From: Nonomuraea helvata | GTDB lineage: Bacteria > Actinomycetota > Actinomycetes > Streptosporangiales > Streptosporangiaceae | Length of the DNA stretch: 64,000 bases | Direction of reading: 5' to 3' | NCBI RefSeq assembly: GCF_039535785.1 | Contig: NZ_BAAAXV010000009.1 | Span: forward strand, 62,001 to 126,000 | Shown here: positions 23,898 through 32,210 of the stretch, in pieces | How positions within the stretch are numbered: the first letter of the stretch is position 1 | How the letters are laid out: every line of letters starts with the position of its first letter | Position numbers and translations under genes: made by a program | Notes under the pieces: model-generated | Seen by the model: only the letters and a program-made list of their open reading frames with translations | What the model was told of the DNA's origin: nothing | Database searches by the model: none

Positions 23898-25286
23898 ATG
23901 GCCTGGCAAGGAGAGGTGACGGCGCCGACCGTACCGGCGCCGCGCGTGGGAGACGAGCCCGAGCTGCTGGCCGCCGCGCGTGCGGGTGACGCGCAGGCCG
24001 CGCACCGGCTCGGCAAGCTTTACGCCCAGCACGGCGACCGTGCGGCCGCCAAGCACTGGTGGGAACGGGCGGCCGCCGCCGGCAACGTCGACAGTGCCTA
24101 CAACCTGGGCGTCTGGCACGAGAAACACGGCAGCCTGGAGGAAGCGGTCACCTGGTACGAGTTCGCGGCCGGCACCGGCGACGCCGAGGCCGCCGCCAAC
24201 CTGGCGACGCTCCTGCTGGAGCAGCGCGGCGACACCGGGGCCGCCAGACACTGGTACGAGCGGGCGGCCCTCGGCGGGTCCAGGGCGGCTGCGCGCAGGC
24301 TGGCGCTGATGTGCGAGGACGCGGGCGAGCTCGGAGCGGCGCGGGAGTGGCATCGCAGGGCGGCCTCCGACGGCGATCTGACCTCGGCACACGACCTGGG
24401 CTTCCTGGCCTACTCCTCGGGCGACGACAAGGAGACCGTGCGCTGGTGGGAGTACGCGGCCAGGGGCGGCCACGCGGACTCGGCGTACTGCATGGGCCTC
24501 TACCTCGACGCCGGCCGCGATCCCGAGGGCGCGGAGGCGTACTACCGGCTGGCCGCCAAGAACGAGCACCCGGGCGCGGCCTCCCAGCTCGGCGGCGTCG
24601 CGCTGTCCAGAGGCGACCTGCGTACGGCCCGCGCCTGGTTCGAGCAGGCGGCAGGGACGGGTCGGGTCCACGATCAGCGGATGGCCGGGTTCGTCTGCGT
24701 GGAGCTGGGCGACTGCGCGGCGGCCAGCCACTGGTTCGGCCGCGCGGCGGCCGGCGGGGACGCCGAGTCGGCCTTCAACTACGGCCTGCTGCTGATCGCC
24801 GAGTTCGGCGACATGGCGGGCGGGCAGCACTGGTTCAGGCAGGCGGCGCAGGCCGGGCACCGCGGGGCCGCCGTCGAGCTGGGCGGGCTGCTGTCGGTGG
24901 CGGGCGAGGTGGGCGAGGCGCAGACCTGGCTGTCCGACCCGCCGCCGGCCGCCGCCTGGGGACGGCACGCCGAGCCCGAGCTGACCGCGAGGGCGGAGCT
25001 GGCCGCGGCCGCGACCGGGCGCAGGGGCGGCGTCTCGCTCTCGGTGTCGGACCTGGCCGAGGTGCTGGGCACCTGGGACCTGGTGACCAGGCCGCTGCAC
25101 GACCATTCCGACGTGATCGGGTGGCTGGTCGAGCGGAGCGGGGTGCACCGGAGCGCGATCGACCACCTGGCGTCGGTGCGCGGCACGCTCCTGCGCCCCG
25201 GGAGCGCGCCGTGGCCCAGCCCCGCCGAGATCGAGTACGTCCTGGCCACGGCCCGCGACCTGCGCCGGCGCCTGGGCGTGCGCTAG
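23898..25286 (+). CDS. Sel1/TPR-repeat protein
   Basis: 462 residues from ATG 23898. Around ten Sel1-like repeats (A-A-W-Y/W-E-x-A-A-x-x-G-x-x-x-A pattern, e.g. AAKHWWERAAAAGNVDSAYNLG, EAVTWYEFAAGTGDAEAAANL) occupy residues 25-350, followed by a helical C-terminal domain (DLAEVLGTWDLVTRPLHDHSDVIGWL) that recurs in actinobacterial Sel1 proteins. No signal peptide, so it is a cytoplasmic scaffold. It is expressed alone and ends at a strong bidirectional terminator. Partner proteins unknown. Confidence 0.88.
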   Translation: MAWQGEVTAPTVPAPRVGDEPELLAAARAGDAQAAHRLGKLYAQHGDRAAAKHWWERAAAAGNVDSAYNLGVWHEKHGSLEEAVTWYEFAAGTGDAEAAANLATLLLEQRGDTGAARHWYERAALGGSRAAARRLALMCEDAGELGAAREWHRRAASDGDLTSAHDLGFLAYSSGDDKETVRWWEYAARGGHADSAYCMGLYLDAGRDPEGAEAYYRLAAKNEHPGAASQLGGVALSRGDLRTARAWFEQAAGTGRVHDQRMAGFVCVELGDCAAASHWFGRAAAGGDAESAFNYGLLLIAEFGDMAGGQHWFRQAAQAGHRGAAVELGGLLSVAGEVGEAQTWLSDPPPAAAWGRHAEPELTARAELAAAATGRRGGVSLSVSDLAEVLGTWDLVTRPLHDHSDVIGWLVERSGVHRSAIDHLASVRGTLLRPGSAPWPSPAEIEYVLATARDLRRRLGVR

Positions 25287-25317
25287 AGATGGTGGAGGGC
25301 AGGTCCCTCCACCATCT
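25287..25317. terminator. Bidirectional terminator between the Sel1 and ald genes
   Basis: AGATGGTGGAGGG and CCCTCCACCATCT are perfect 13-bp arms around CAGGT, placed exactly between two convergent stops (25286 and 25319). Symmetry lets it serve both directions. Confidence 0.85.
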
Positions 25318-25318
25318 G

Positions 25319-26428
25319 TCAGACCAGCTCGGCCACCGGCGTGAAGGGCAGGCCGAGCGCCTCGGCCACCGGCTGGTTGGTCAGCTTGCCGTCGTAGGTG
25401 TTGAGCCCGCCCGCGAGGCCCGCGTCGGCCTTGAGCGCGTCGCGCCAGCCCAGGTTGGCCAGCTTGACCGCGTACGGGAGCGTCGCGTTCGTCAGGGCGT
25501 ACGTGGAGGTGTTGGCCACGGACCCCGGCATGTTGGCCACGCAGTAGAACACCGACTCGTGCACCGTGTACGTCGGCTCGGCGTGCGTGGTCGGACGCGA
25601 GTCCTCGAAGCAGCCGCCCTGGTCGATGGCGATGTCGACGAGCACGGAGCCCGGCTTCATGCGCGAGACCAGGTCGTTGGAGACCAGCGTCGGGGCCTTG
25701 GCGCCCGGGATCAGCACCGCGCCGATGACCAGGTCGGCCTGCAGCACCTCCTGCTCGATCGCGTACGACGTGGAGACCAGCGTCTTGAGGCGGCCCTGGT
25801 AGATGGCGTCGATGTAGCGCAGGCGGTCGATGTTGGTGTCGAGCACGGTCACGTCGGCGCCCATGCCGACGGCGATCTGCGCGGCATTGAGGCCGGAGAC
25901 GCCGCCGCCGATGACGACCACCTTCGCCGGGGCCACGCCGGGCACGCCGCCCGGCAGGACGCCGCGGCCGCCGTTGAAGCGCATCATGTTGTACGCGCCC
26001 ACCTGCGGCGCGAGCCGGCCCGCGACCTCGGACATCGGGGCGAGCAGCGGCAGGGCGTTGCCGACCTGGACGGTCTCGTACGCGATGCCGGTCGTCTTCC
26101 CGGCCAGCAGCGCGTCGGTGCAGGAGCGGGAGGCGGCCAGGTGCAGGTAGGTGAAGAGCACCAGCCCCTCACGCAGCCGGTGGTACTCCTCGGCGATCGG
26201 CTCCTTCACCTTGAGCACCATGTCCGCCTCGCCCCACACGGCGTCGGCGCTGTCGAGGAGCTTCGCGCCCGCCGAGAGGTACTCCTCGTCCGGGATGGAC
26301 GAGCCCAGCCCCGCGCCCCGCTGGACGAGGACGTCGTGGCCGTTGCGCACCAGCTCGTGAACTCCGGCAGGGGTGGCGGCGACGCGATATTCGTGGTTCT
26401 TGACCTCGGCAGGAACGCCGATCTTCAT
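25319..26428 (-). CDS. ald: Alanine dehydrogenase
   Basis: 369 residues. Start at ATG 26428 (MKIGVPAEVKNHEYRVA), preceded by AAAGGAT. The family N-terminus is complete, with substrate-site Lys in MVLKVKEPI and His in FTYLHLA, and the NAD-binding Rossmann motif VVIGGGVSGLNAAQIAVGMGA. It catalyses L-alanine + NAD+ + H2O to pyruvate + NH4+ + NADH. It lies 61 bp downstream of an aminotransferase on the same strand. Coupling makes sense: an omega-transaminase using pyruvate as acceptor produces alanine, which this enzyme converts back to pyruvate. Confidence 0.95.
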   Translation of the reverse strand: MKIGVPAEVKNHEYRVAATPAGVHELVRNGHDVLVQRGAGLGSSIPDEEYLSAGAKLLDSADAVWGEADMVLKVKEPIAEEYHRLREGLVLFTYLHLAASRSCTDALLAGKTTGIAYETVQVGNALPLLAPMSEVAGRLAPQVGAYNMMRFNGGRGVLPGGVPGVAPAKVVVIGGGVSGLNAAQIAVGMGADVTVLDTNIDRLRYIDAIYQGRLKTLVSTSYAIEQEVLQADLVIGAVLIPGAKAPTLVSNDLVSRMKPGSVLVDIAIDQGGCFEDSRPTTHAEPTYTVHESVFYCVANMPGSVANTSTYALTNATLPYAVKLANLGWRDALKADAGLAGGLNTYDGKLTNQPVAEALGLPFTPVAELV

Positions 26429-26489
26429 GGTTTGATCCTTTCGCGAACCGGCACACCGTCGTACCGGGATTACGGTGTTACAGCGCGGT

Positions 26490-27872
26490 TTACAGGCGCG
26501 CCCACGCTTGCGTGAGCACGTCACGGAGAATCGACCCGATCTCGGCGAACTCCTCCGGACCCGCGATCAGCGGGGGCGAGAGCTGGATGACGGGATCTCC
26601 GCGGTCGTCGGCGCGGCAGTAGAGGCCCGCGTCGAACAGCGCCTTGGACAGGAAGCCACGCAGGAGCCGCTCCGACTCCTCGGCGCTGAACGTCTCCTTG
26701 GTGGCCTTGTCCTTGACCAGCTCGATGCCCCAGAAGTAGCCGGAGCCGCGCACGTCACCGACGATGGGCAGGTCGCGCAGGCCGTCGAGGGTCTGCTTGA
26801 ACAGCGGCTCGTTCCTGGTGACGTGACCGAGCAGGTCCTCACGTTCGAAGATATCAAGGTTGGCCAGTGCAACGGCCGAAGAGACGGGGTGGCCGCCGAA
26901 GGTGTAGCCGTGGGCGAACATGGTGTCGCCGTTCTTGAAAGGCTCGAACAGCCGCTCATGCGCGATCATGGCGCCGATGGGCGAATAGCCGCTGGTCAGA
27001 CCCTTGGCGCAGGTGATGATGTCCGGCACGTAGTCGAACTTCTGGCCGCCGAACATCGTGCCCAGCCGGCCGAAGGCGCAGATGACCTCGTCGGAGACGA
27101 GCAGCACGTCGTACTCGTCGCAGATCTCGCGCAGGCGCTGGAAGTAGCCGGGAGGGGGCGGGAAGCAGCCGCCGGCGTTCTGCACGGGCTCGGCGAAGAC
27201 GGCGGCCACCGTGTCGGGGCCCTCCATCTCGATGGCGCGGGCCACGCGCTCGGCCGCCCAGAAGCCGTACTCCTCGGGGGTCATGCCCTTGACGCCGGTG
27301 ATCTCGTCGGCGCGGTAGTGGTTGGTGTTGGGGACCCTGACCGAGCCGGGCACCAACGGCTCGAACATCTGCTTGAACGCGGGGATGCCGGTGATCGACA
27401 GCGCGCCCTGCGGGGTGCCGTGGTAGGCGATCTGACGGCTGATGACCTTGTGCTTGAGCGGCTTGCCGACGAGCTTGTAGTACTGCTTGGCGAGCTTCCA
27501 GGCGGTTTCGACCGCCTCGCCGCCGCCGGTGGTGAAGAAGACGCGGTTCAGCTCGCCGGGGGTGTAGGAGGCGAGGCGCTGGGCCAGCTCGGCGGCCTTG
27601 GGGTGGGCATACGACCACAGGGGGAAGAACGCCAGCTCCTGGGCCTGCTTGGCGGCGGCCTCTCCCAGCTCCTGGCGTCCATGGCCGACCTGGACCACGA
27701 ACAGCCCGGCCAGACCGTCGAGGTAGCGCTTGCCGTGAATGTCGTAGACGTACGATCCCTCACCGCGCACGATGGTCGGGATCTCGGACTGCTGGTAGGC
27801 GCTGTGCCTGGTGAAGTGCAACCACAGGTTGTCCTGCGCGGCCTTCAGGACGTCGTTTTCCGGCTGCGTCAT
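26490..27872 (-). CDS. Class III (omega) aminotransferase
   Basis: 460 residues, PLP fold type I subgroup III. PLP-phosphate motif TTGGGEAVETAWKLA, Asp pairing the pyridine N in VLLVSDEVICAFGRLG and Schiff-base Lys in ITCAKGLTSGYSPIGA. The N-terminus HFTRHSAYQQSEIPTIVRGEG matches beta-alanine/putrescine/taurine-type pyruvate aminotransferases. It transfers amino groups from an omega-amine to pyruvate or oxoglutarate. First gene of an operon with ald, transcribed from a 280-bp divergent region shared with an M20 peptidase. Amine substrate not predictable. Confidence 0.92.
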   Translation of the reverse strand: MTQPENDVLKAAQDNLWLHFTRHSAYQQSEIPTIVRGEGSYVYDIHGKRYLDGLAGLFVVQVGHGRQELGEAAAKQAQELAFFPLWSYAHPKAAELAQRLASYTPGELNRVFFTTGGGEAVETAWKLAKQYYKLVGKPLKHKVISRQIAYHGTPQGALSITGIPAFKQMFEPLVPGSVRVPNTNHYRADEITGVKGMTPEEYGFWAAERVARAIEMEGPDTVAAVFAEPVQNAGGCFPPPPGYFQRLREICDEYDVLLVSDEVICAFGRLGTMFGGQKFDYVPDIITCAKGLTSGYSPIGAMIAHERLFEPFKNGDTMFAHGYTFGGHPVSSAVALANLDIFEREDLLGHVTRNEPLFKQTLDGLRDLPIVGDVRGSGYFWGIELVKDKATKETFSAEESERLLRGFLSKALFDAGLYCRADDRGDPVIQLSPPLIAGPEEFAEIGSILRDVLTQAWARL

Positions 27873-27918
27873 GGTTATCTTCCCTTGTGTCTGATCTCCC
27901 CACAGTGTGCATGTTCAC

Positions 27919-28006
27919 CTGCGGATTTGCCAAGCGAATCGGTCGCAGCACTATGCAAGAAAATCGAGATCCGCAGAACCGGTTTGTAACAGCGACGAAA
28001 TCCGCA
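27919..28006. promoter_or_regulatory. Three TGCGGAT/ATCCGCA boxes in the divergent promoter region
   Basis: The 281-bp gap between the aminotransferase and the M20 peptidase contains CTGCGGATTT (27919-27928), ATCCGCAG (27969-27976) and AAATCCGCA (27998-28006): one inverted and two matching half-sites around the likely promoters. Spacing near 50 and 30 bp suggests cooperative binding, perhaps by an Lrp- or PucR-type regulator (inference). Nothing else coding is seen in the gap. Confidence 0.5.
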
Positions 28007-28153
28007 TGTACATTGGCGCGCGGGTCAGGCCCGTTGCCGCACCCGGGACGTTCTGTGATCCAATGAGAGCAACGCGTCTAGACCAGCCCGCACCGGCCGA
28101 GACCTGTTGATGTTGACAACCACTGACGATGAATGACCCCCGGGGGACCTTCC

Positions 28154-29509
28154 GTGACTCCTGAGCAGATCAAGAGCGCTGTCGCCGCCGCGATGCCCCA
28201 GTCCGTCGAGGACCTCAAGCGGCTGGCAGCCATACCTTCCGTGGCCTTCCCCGGGCACCCGGAGGAGCCGGTGTTCGCCGCCGCCGCGCTGACGGAGGAG
28301 CTGCTGCGCTCCGCGGGACTGCCGCGCGTCCAGCAGGTGCCCGTCGACGGCAGCTTCCCGGCCGTCTACGGGGAGGCCCCGGCCCCTCCCGGCGCTCCCA
28401 CCGTCCTGCTGTACGCGCACTACGACGTGCAGCCGGCGGGCGACCTGGCCGCGTGGCGGACCCCGCCGTTCGAGCCGACCCTGATCGACGGCCGCCTGTA
28501 CGGGCGGGGCTGCGCGGATGACAAGTCGGGCGTCATCTCCCACGTCACCGCCCTGCGCGCCTTCCAGGGCCGCTTCCCGGTGGGCATCAAGGTCATCATC
28601 GAGGGCCAGGAGGAGTACGCGGGCGAGCGCCTGGAGGCGTTCGTCGAGCGCAACCCCGACCTGCTGCGCGCCGACGCCATCGTGGTCGCCGACTGCGGCA
28701 ACCCGCGCGTCGGCGACCCGGCGGTCACGACCTCGCTGCGCGGCATGGCGGCGTTCACCATCGAGGTCCGCACGCTGAAGGAAGCGGTGCACAGCGGCTC
28801 GTTCGGCGGCGCCGCGCCCGACGCGCTGGCCGCCCTGATGCGCATGCTGACCTCGCTGCACGACGACAACGGCGACATCCGCGTGCCCGGCCTGCCGCGC
28901 GGGGCGTTCCTGGGCCAGGGGCCGTCGGAGGACGAGTTCAGGAAGACGGCCGGCGTCCTGGAGGGAGTCTCCCTGGTGGGCTCGGGCTCGCTGGCGGACC
29001 GGCTCTGGTCGTCGTACGCGATCACCGTGACGGGCCTGGACGTGCCGACGGTCTCGGGCGCGGTGAACGCGGTCCAGCCCGCCGCCCGGGCGCGCGTGAC
29101 CGTCCGCGTCCCGCCGGCGGGAGACCCGAAGACCACGGTCAACGCGGTGGTGGAGTTCCTGCGCCAGGTGGCGCCGTGGGGCGTCCAGGTGTCGTTCGAG
29201 GACTTCACGGTGGGCTCCGGCTTCCAGGCGGACTCGGGCGGCAAGGCCCGGGCGGCGCTGAACCGCGCCATGGAGTGGTCCTTCGGCCGCCGGCCGCGCG
29301 ACGTGGGCGCGGGGGGCTCCATCCCGCTGGTGAACACGCTGCTGAAGCAGTTCCCGGCAGCGGAGATCCTGCTGTTCGGGGCGGAGGACGAGGACGCCGC
29401 CATCCACGCGCCGAACGAGCGGGTGGACCTGGAGGAGCTGCAGCGCGTGGCGACGACCGAGGCCCTGTTCCTCCACGAGCTCAGCCTCCCCTCGGCGCTG
29501 GGGGTCTAG
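28154..29509 (+). CDS. M20-family metallopeptidase (dipeptidase)
   Basis: 451 residues. GTG at 28154 was chosen because GGGGGA lies seven bases upstream; ATG at 28133 lacks a ribosome site. Di-zinc ligands and catalytic residues are visible: LLYAHYDVQP (His, and catalytic Asp), RGCADDKSG (bridging Asp), EGQEEYAGE (catalytic Glu then ligand Glu), VVADCGNP (Asp) and IHAPNERVDLEEL (His). A dimerisation lid domain is inserted in the middle. M20A enzymes of this length hydrolyse dipeptides or related amides in the cytoplasm. Divergent from the aminotransferase/ald operon, consistent with shared amino-acid catabolism. Confidence 0.9.
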   Translation: MTPEQIKSAVAAAMPQSVEDLKRLAAIPSVAFPGHPEEPVFAAAALTEELLRSAGLPRVQQVPVDGSFPAVYGEAPAPPGAPTVLLYAHYDVQPAGDLAAWRTPPFEPTLIDGRLYGRGCADDKSGVISHVTALRAFQGRFPVGIKVIIEGQEEYAGERLEAFVERNPDLLRADAIVVADCGNPRVGDPAVTTSLRGMAAFTIEVRTLKEAVHSGSFGGAAPDALAALMRMLTSLHDDNGDIRVPGLPRGAFLGQGPSEDEFRKTAGVLEGVSLVGSGSLADRLWSSYAITVTGLDVPTVSGAVNAVQPAARARVTVRVPPAGDPKTTVNAVVEFLRQVAPWGVQVSFEDFTVGSGFQADSGGKARAALNRAMEWSFGRRPRDVGAGGSIPLVNTLLKQFPAAEILLFGAEDEDAAIHAPNERVDLEELQRVATTEALFLHELSLPSALGV

Positions 29510-29513
29510 CCAG

Positions 29514-29936
29514 TCAGGCCGCGCGGGCCCATCCATCCGTTGCCTTGTCACCGGGTGGGTGGGCCCGTTCGTCTGCGTCGGCCAACCAGAAGAAGACCGG
29601 CGGCAGGCCGAGCTCGATCACCGCCAGCGCGATCTGGAACGACTGCGGCCAGCCGTGCACGGCGAGCGAGAGCAGCCGGCCCACGCCGCCCAGCAGGAAG
29701 ACGCCGGCCAGCCACCGCACCGCCCGAGCCGGGATGGGACGCTGACGCGCGGCCCAGAGCCAGGCCAGCCCGTAGCCGGCGAAACTGGACCCCATGAACC
29801 GGCCCCAACTGTCGATCGTCGTGCCCGCTGAACCGGCGCCGGGGATCGCCGCGTTGCCGAGTGCCACGTGGAACAGGCCGATCGCGATGCAGGCCCAGCC
29901 CATCAGCTGCGTGAGTATGCGCAGAACCCTGGCCAC
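29514..29936 (-). CDS. DUF4345 membrane protein
   Basis: 140 residues with four hydrophobic helices (about 10-28, 48-64, 72-90, 98-116) and the DUF4345 pattern MGSSFAGYGLAWLWAA and FLLGGVGRLLSL. GTG start at 29936 with GGAGG four bases upstream. The family is uncharacterised, often paired with TetR regulators. Here a TetR gene is divergent across a double operator, so it is probably the repressed target. Confidence 0.85.
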   Translation of the reverse strand: MARVLRILTQLMGWACIAIGLFHVALGNAAIPGAGSAGTTIDSWGRFMGSSFAGYGLAWLWAARQRPIPARAVRWLAGVFLLGGVGRLLSLAVHGWPQSFQIALAVIELGLPPVFFWLADADERAHPPGDKATDGWARAA

Positions 29937-29963
29937 AATCCCTCCGAGTCGTCTTGGCGAAGC

Positions 29964-30017
29964 TTAGTTGACATGTGTCTACTACAGTGGGCGCACTAGT
30001 AGACGTGTGTCAACTAA
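29964..30017. promoter_or_regulatory. Double TetR operator between DUF4345 and tetR genes
   Basis: Two 21-bp arms (29964-29984 and 29997-30017) are inverted repeats of each other, matching at 18 of 21 positions. Each arm is itself an imperfect palindrome of the form TAGTxGACxxxTGTCxACTA. Two dimers could therefore bind, covering the divergent promoters. Confidence 0.8.
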
Positions 30018-30026
30018 ACTTCGTGC

Positions 30027-30656
30027 GTGCCTTCCCGCCAGCGACTCACCCCCGCCGACCGCCGCGCCCAACTCCTCGCCGTCGGCGCACGGCTCTTCGC
30101 GGCGCACCCGTACGCCGACGTGTTGATGGAGGAGATCGCCGAAGAAGCCGGCGTCTCCCGGGCCCTGCTCTACCGCCACTTCCCCAGCAAGCACGCCCTC
30201 TTCGCAGCCGTCTACCAGCAGGCGGCGGACCAACTGCTCGCCGAGACCCGACTCGACCCCGCCGACTCCCTGGTGGAGCAGCTCATCCAGGGCATGGACG
30301 TCCATCTCGACTACTTCGTGACGAACCGCAACGCCGTCCTCGCCGCGAACCGGGTCCTCGCGGGCGACCCGGTGATCCAGACGATCATGACGAGCGAGCT
30401 GGACGCACTCCGTGCGCGACTGCTGGCCGTGCTCCCGCTCGCGGACGACAGCGCCCGCGAAGCCGTGTCCGGCGTCCTGAAGAGCTGGCTGGTTTTCGTC
30501 CAGGTGCTCTGCGTCGACTGGCTCACCCATGCGACCTGTACCCGCACCCAGCTACGCGACGTCTGCATCGGCGCGGTCCTCGGCGCCCTCCGGCCGCTGC
30601 TCGCCGAGGACCCCGCCCCCGGCTGGCCGCCACAAGGGGCCGGCGCGGGCGCCTAG
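30027..30656 (+). CDS. TetR-family transcriptional regulator
   Basis: 209 residues from GTG at 30027. N-terminal HTH: DVLMEEIAEEAGVSRALLYRHFPSKHALF (about 30-60). The C-terminal ligand domain is helical with a Trp/Cys-rich last helix (SWLVFVQVLCVDWLTHATC). Ten bases separate the operator from the start, so autorepression along with repression of the divergent DUF4345 gene is expected. Ligand unknown. Confidence 0.92.
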   Translation: MPSRQRLTPADRRAQLLAVGARLFAAHPYADVLMEEIAEEAGVSRALLYRHFPSKHALFAAVYQQAADQLLAETRLDPADSLVEQLIQGMDVHLDYFVTNRNAVLAANRVLAGDPVIQTIMTSELDALRARLLAVLPLADDSAREAVSGVLKSWLVFVQVLCVDWLTHATCTRTQLRDVCIGAVLGALRPLLAEDPAPGWPPQGAGAGA

Positions 30657-30662
30657 GTCTGC

Positions 30663-31172
30663 TCAGCCGGGAGATCGGTGACACGCCAGCACGTGAGTGG
30701 TGCTGCCGTCGTCTTCGGCCATGTCCCGGACGTGCTCGAAGCCGATCCTGTTCAGCACAGCCAGCGAGGCGCTGTTGGGCGCCGCCACGGTGGCGTACAC
30801 CTCGGTGAGCCCCAGGGTGTCGAAGCCGTAGGCGACGATCGCCTCGGCCAGTTCTCTCCCCAGCCCCGATCCCCACGCGTCAGGGGTGAGCGCGTAGATG
30901 ATCTCGTAGCCCTGGACCGTGTCGGTCGGCTTGATCTCAGCGTGTCCGATCAAGAGACCGTCCCGGCGAACGGCCCAGACGTCGAACAGCTCCTGGGCAT
31001 AGACCTTCGTGAAGACCCGTCCGAACAGGGCACGGTCCTCCGCCTCGGTAGCTGTGCCATCGCCCATCCACTGCGAAACCCTCCGGTCCTGGAACAGGGC
31101 GACGAAGCCTTCCTCGTCTTCGGGGACGTACGGCTCCAGCAGCAGACGCTCAGTGCGCAGGGTCGGGGTCAT
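30663..31172 (-). CDS. GNAT-family N-acetyltransferase
   Basis: 169 residues from ATG 31172 (TLRTERLLLEPYVPED), the classical start of the RimJ/L-like subgroup; the open frame further upstream lacks family sequence. The acetyl-CoA loop reads DAWGSGLGRELAEAIV, and the C-terminal motif is NSASLAVLNRIGFEHV. Acceptors in this subgroup range from ribosomal proteins to antibiotics and cannot be told here. Convergent with the TetR gene, six bases apart. Confidence 0.88.
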   Translation of the reverse strand: MTPTLRTERLLLEPYVPEDEEGFVALFQDRRVSQWMGDGTATEAEDRALFGRVFTKVYAQELFDVWAVRRDGLLIGHAEIKPTDTVQGYEIIYALTPDAWGSGLGRELAEAIVAYGFDTLGLTEVYATVAAPNSASLAVLNRIGFEHVRDMAEDDGSTTHVLACHRSPG

Positions 31173-31243
31173 AGACGGCGAAGGTAACCGCCCACCGCTC
31201 TCCCGACAAATCATTTAACTGCGGCGACCGCCCCGGCAGTGGC

Positions 31244-32128
31244 TCACTCCGGCTCCGGCAGGTTCATCGACGCGAGCCTGGCCGGGGCGATCACCGTCGT
31301 GATGGCGACGATCCGGCCGTCGACGACGGTGAACGCCATGACCGAGAGCGGAGTTCCGTCCTCGCGCCAGGAGACGAACCCGGGAAGGCCGTTGACGAGC
31401 ACCGCTCGCCCTCTCGCGGCCGCGCCGCCGGCGGCTCGAGTGGATGCGCCTTCGGCGACCTTGGTGGCGCCGAGGATGACGACCTCACCGGTGGGCGTGT
31501 CGACGGTCAGCCTCACCTCGGGGTCGAGCAGGCGCAGCAACTCCTCGAAGTCGCCGCGGCGAGCCGCCGCCAGGAAGGCCTGGACCACCTCTCGCTGCTC
31601 CCGTCCGGTGGCCGTGGGCCGCTCGGTCGCCTGTACCTTCCTGCGGGCGCGGCTGGCGAGCATCTTGGCGGCGTCGGCGGACTTGCCGAGGATCTGGCCG
31701 ATCTCATCGAACGGCACCGCGAACAGGTCGTGCAGCACGAACGCCAGCCGCTCCCCCGGCCGGAGCGACTCCAGGACGACGAGCAGCGCGAGCCCGACCG
31801 AGTCGGCGAGCGCTACGTCGTCGTCCGGCGCAGGGCTGTCGTCGGCCGTCACGACGAGTTCGGGCAGCCGGTCGTCGTAGGACGCCTCAGGGTGGGCCTG
31901 GCGCGATCGCAGGACGTCGAGGCTGATCCGGCCGACCACCGTGGTCAGCCAGCCGGCGAGGTTGTGGATGGTCGCCGTGTCCTGCCGGGAGAGCCGCAGC
32001 CAGGCCTCCTGGACCACGTCCTCGGCGTCGGCGTGCGATCCGAGCATGCGGTAGGCAACCGCGCGCAGCCGGTCGCGCTGGGCCTGGAACGCCTCGGCCA
32101 CCGGGTTCGCCGGGCTGGTGTGGGACAT
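31244..32128 (-). CDS. ECF41-type sigma factor with C-terminal SnoaL-like domain
   Basis: 294 residues. Sigma region 2: RLRAVAYRMLGSHADAEDVVQEAWLRL (about 20-46); region 4: LRPGERLAFVLHDLFAVPFDEIGQILGKS (about 120-150). The last 100 residues form an NTF2/SnoaL-like domain typical of ECF41/SigJ sigma factors, which replaces an anti-sigma factor by controlling activity in cis. The gene diverges from a carboxymuconolactone decarboxylase/AhpD-like gene, the standard ECF41 target class. AGGAAGG ribosome site. Confidence 0.9.
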   Translation of the reverse strand: MSHTSPANPVAEAFQAQRDRLRAVAYRMLGSHADAEDVVQEAWLRLSRQDTATIHNLAGWLTTVVGRISLDVLRSRQAHPEASYDDRLPELVVTADDSPAPDDDVALADSVGLALLVVLESLRPGERLAFVLHDLFAVPFDEIGQILGKSADAAKMLASRARRKVQATERPTATGREQREVVQAFLAAARRGDFEELLRLLDPEVRLTVDTPTGEVVILGATKVAEGASTRAAGGAAARGRAVLVNGLPGFVSWREDGTPLSVMAFTVVDGRIVAITTVIAPARLASMNLPEPE

Positions 32129-32130
32129 GT

Positions 32131-32193
32131 TGTTACCTTCCTCGGATCTGCTCCGTCATGGGTGATGACGGGCCCGGACGGGCGCACGTAACC
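32131..32193. promoter_or_regulatory. Mirror-image candidate ECF41 promoters
   Basis: Plus strand: TGTTACC (32131-32137), 16 bp, CGTC (32154-32157). Minus strand: GGTTACG (32193-32187), 16 bp, CGTC (32170-32167). Both resemble the ECF41 pattern TGTCACA-N16/17-CGTC and would drive the AhpD-like gene and the sigma gene respectively, giving autoregulation. Confidence 0.55.
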
Positions 32194-32210
32194 GATGAAG
32201 GAGCACATCG

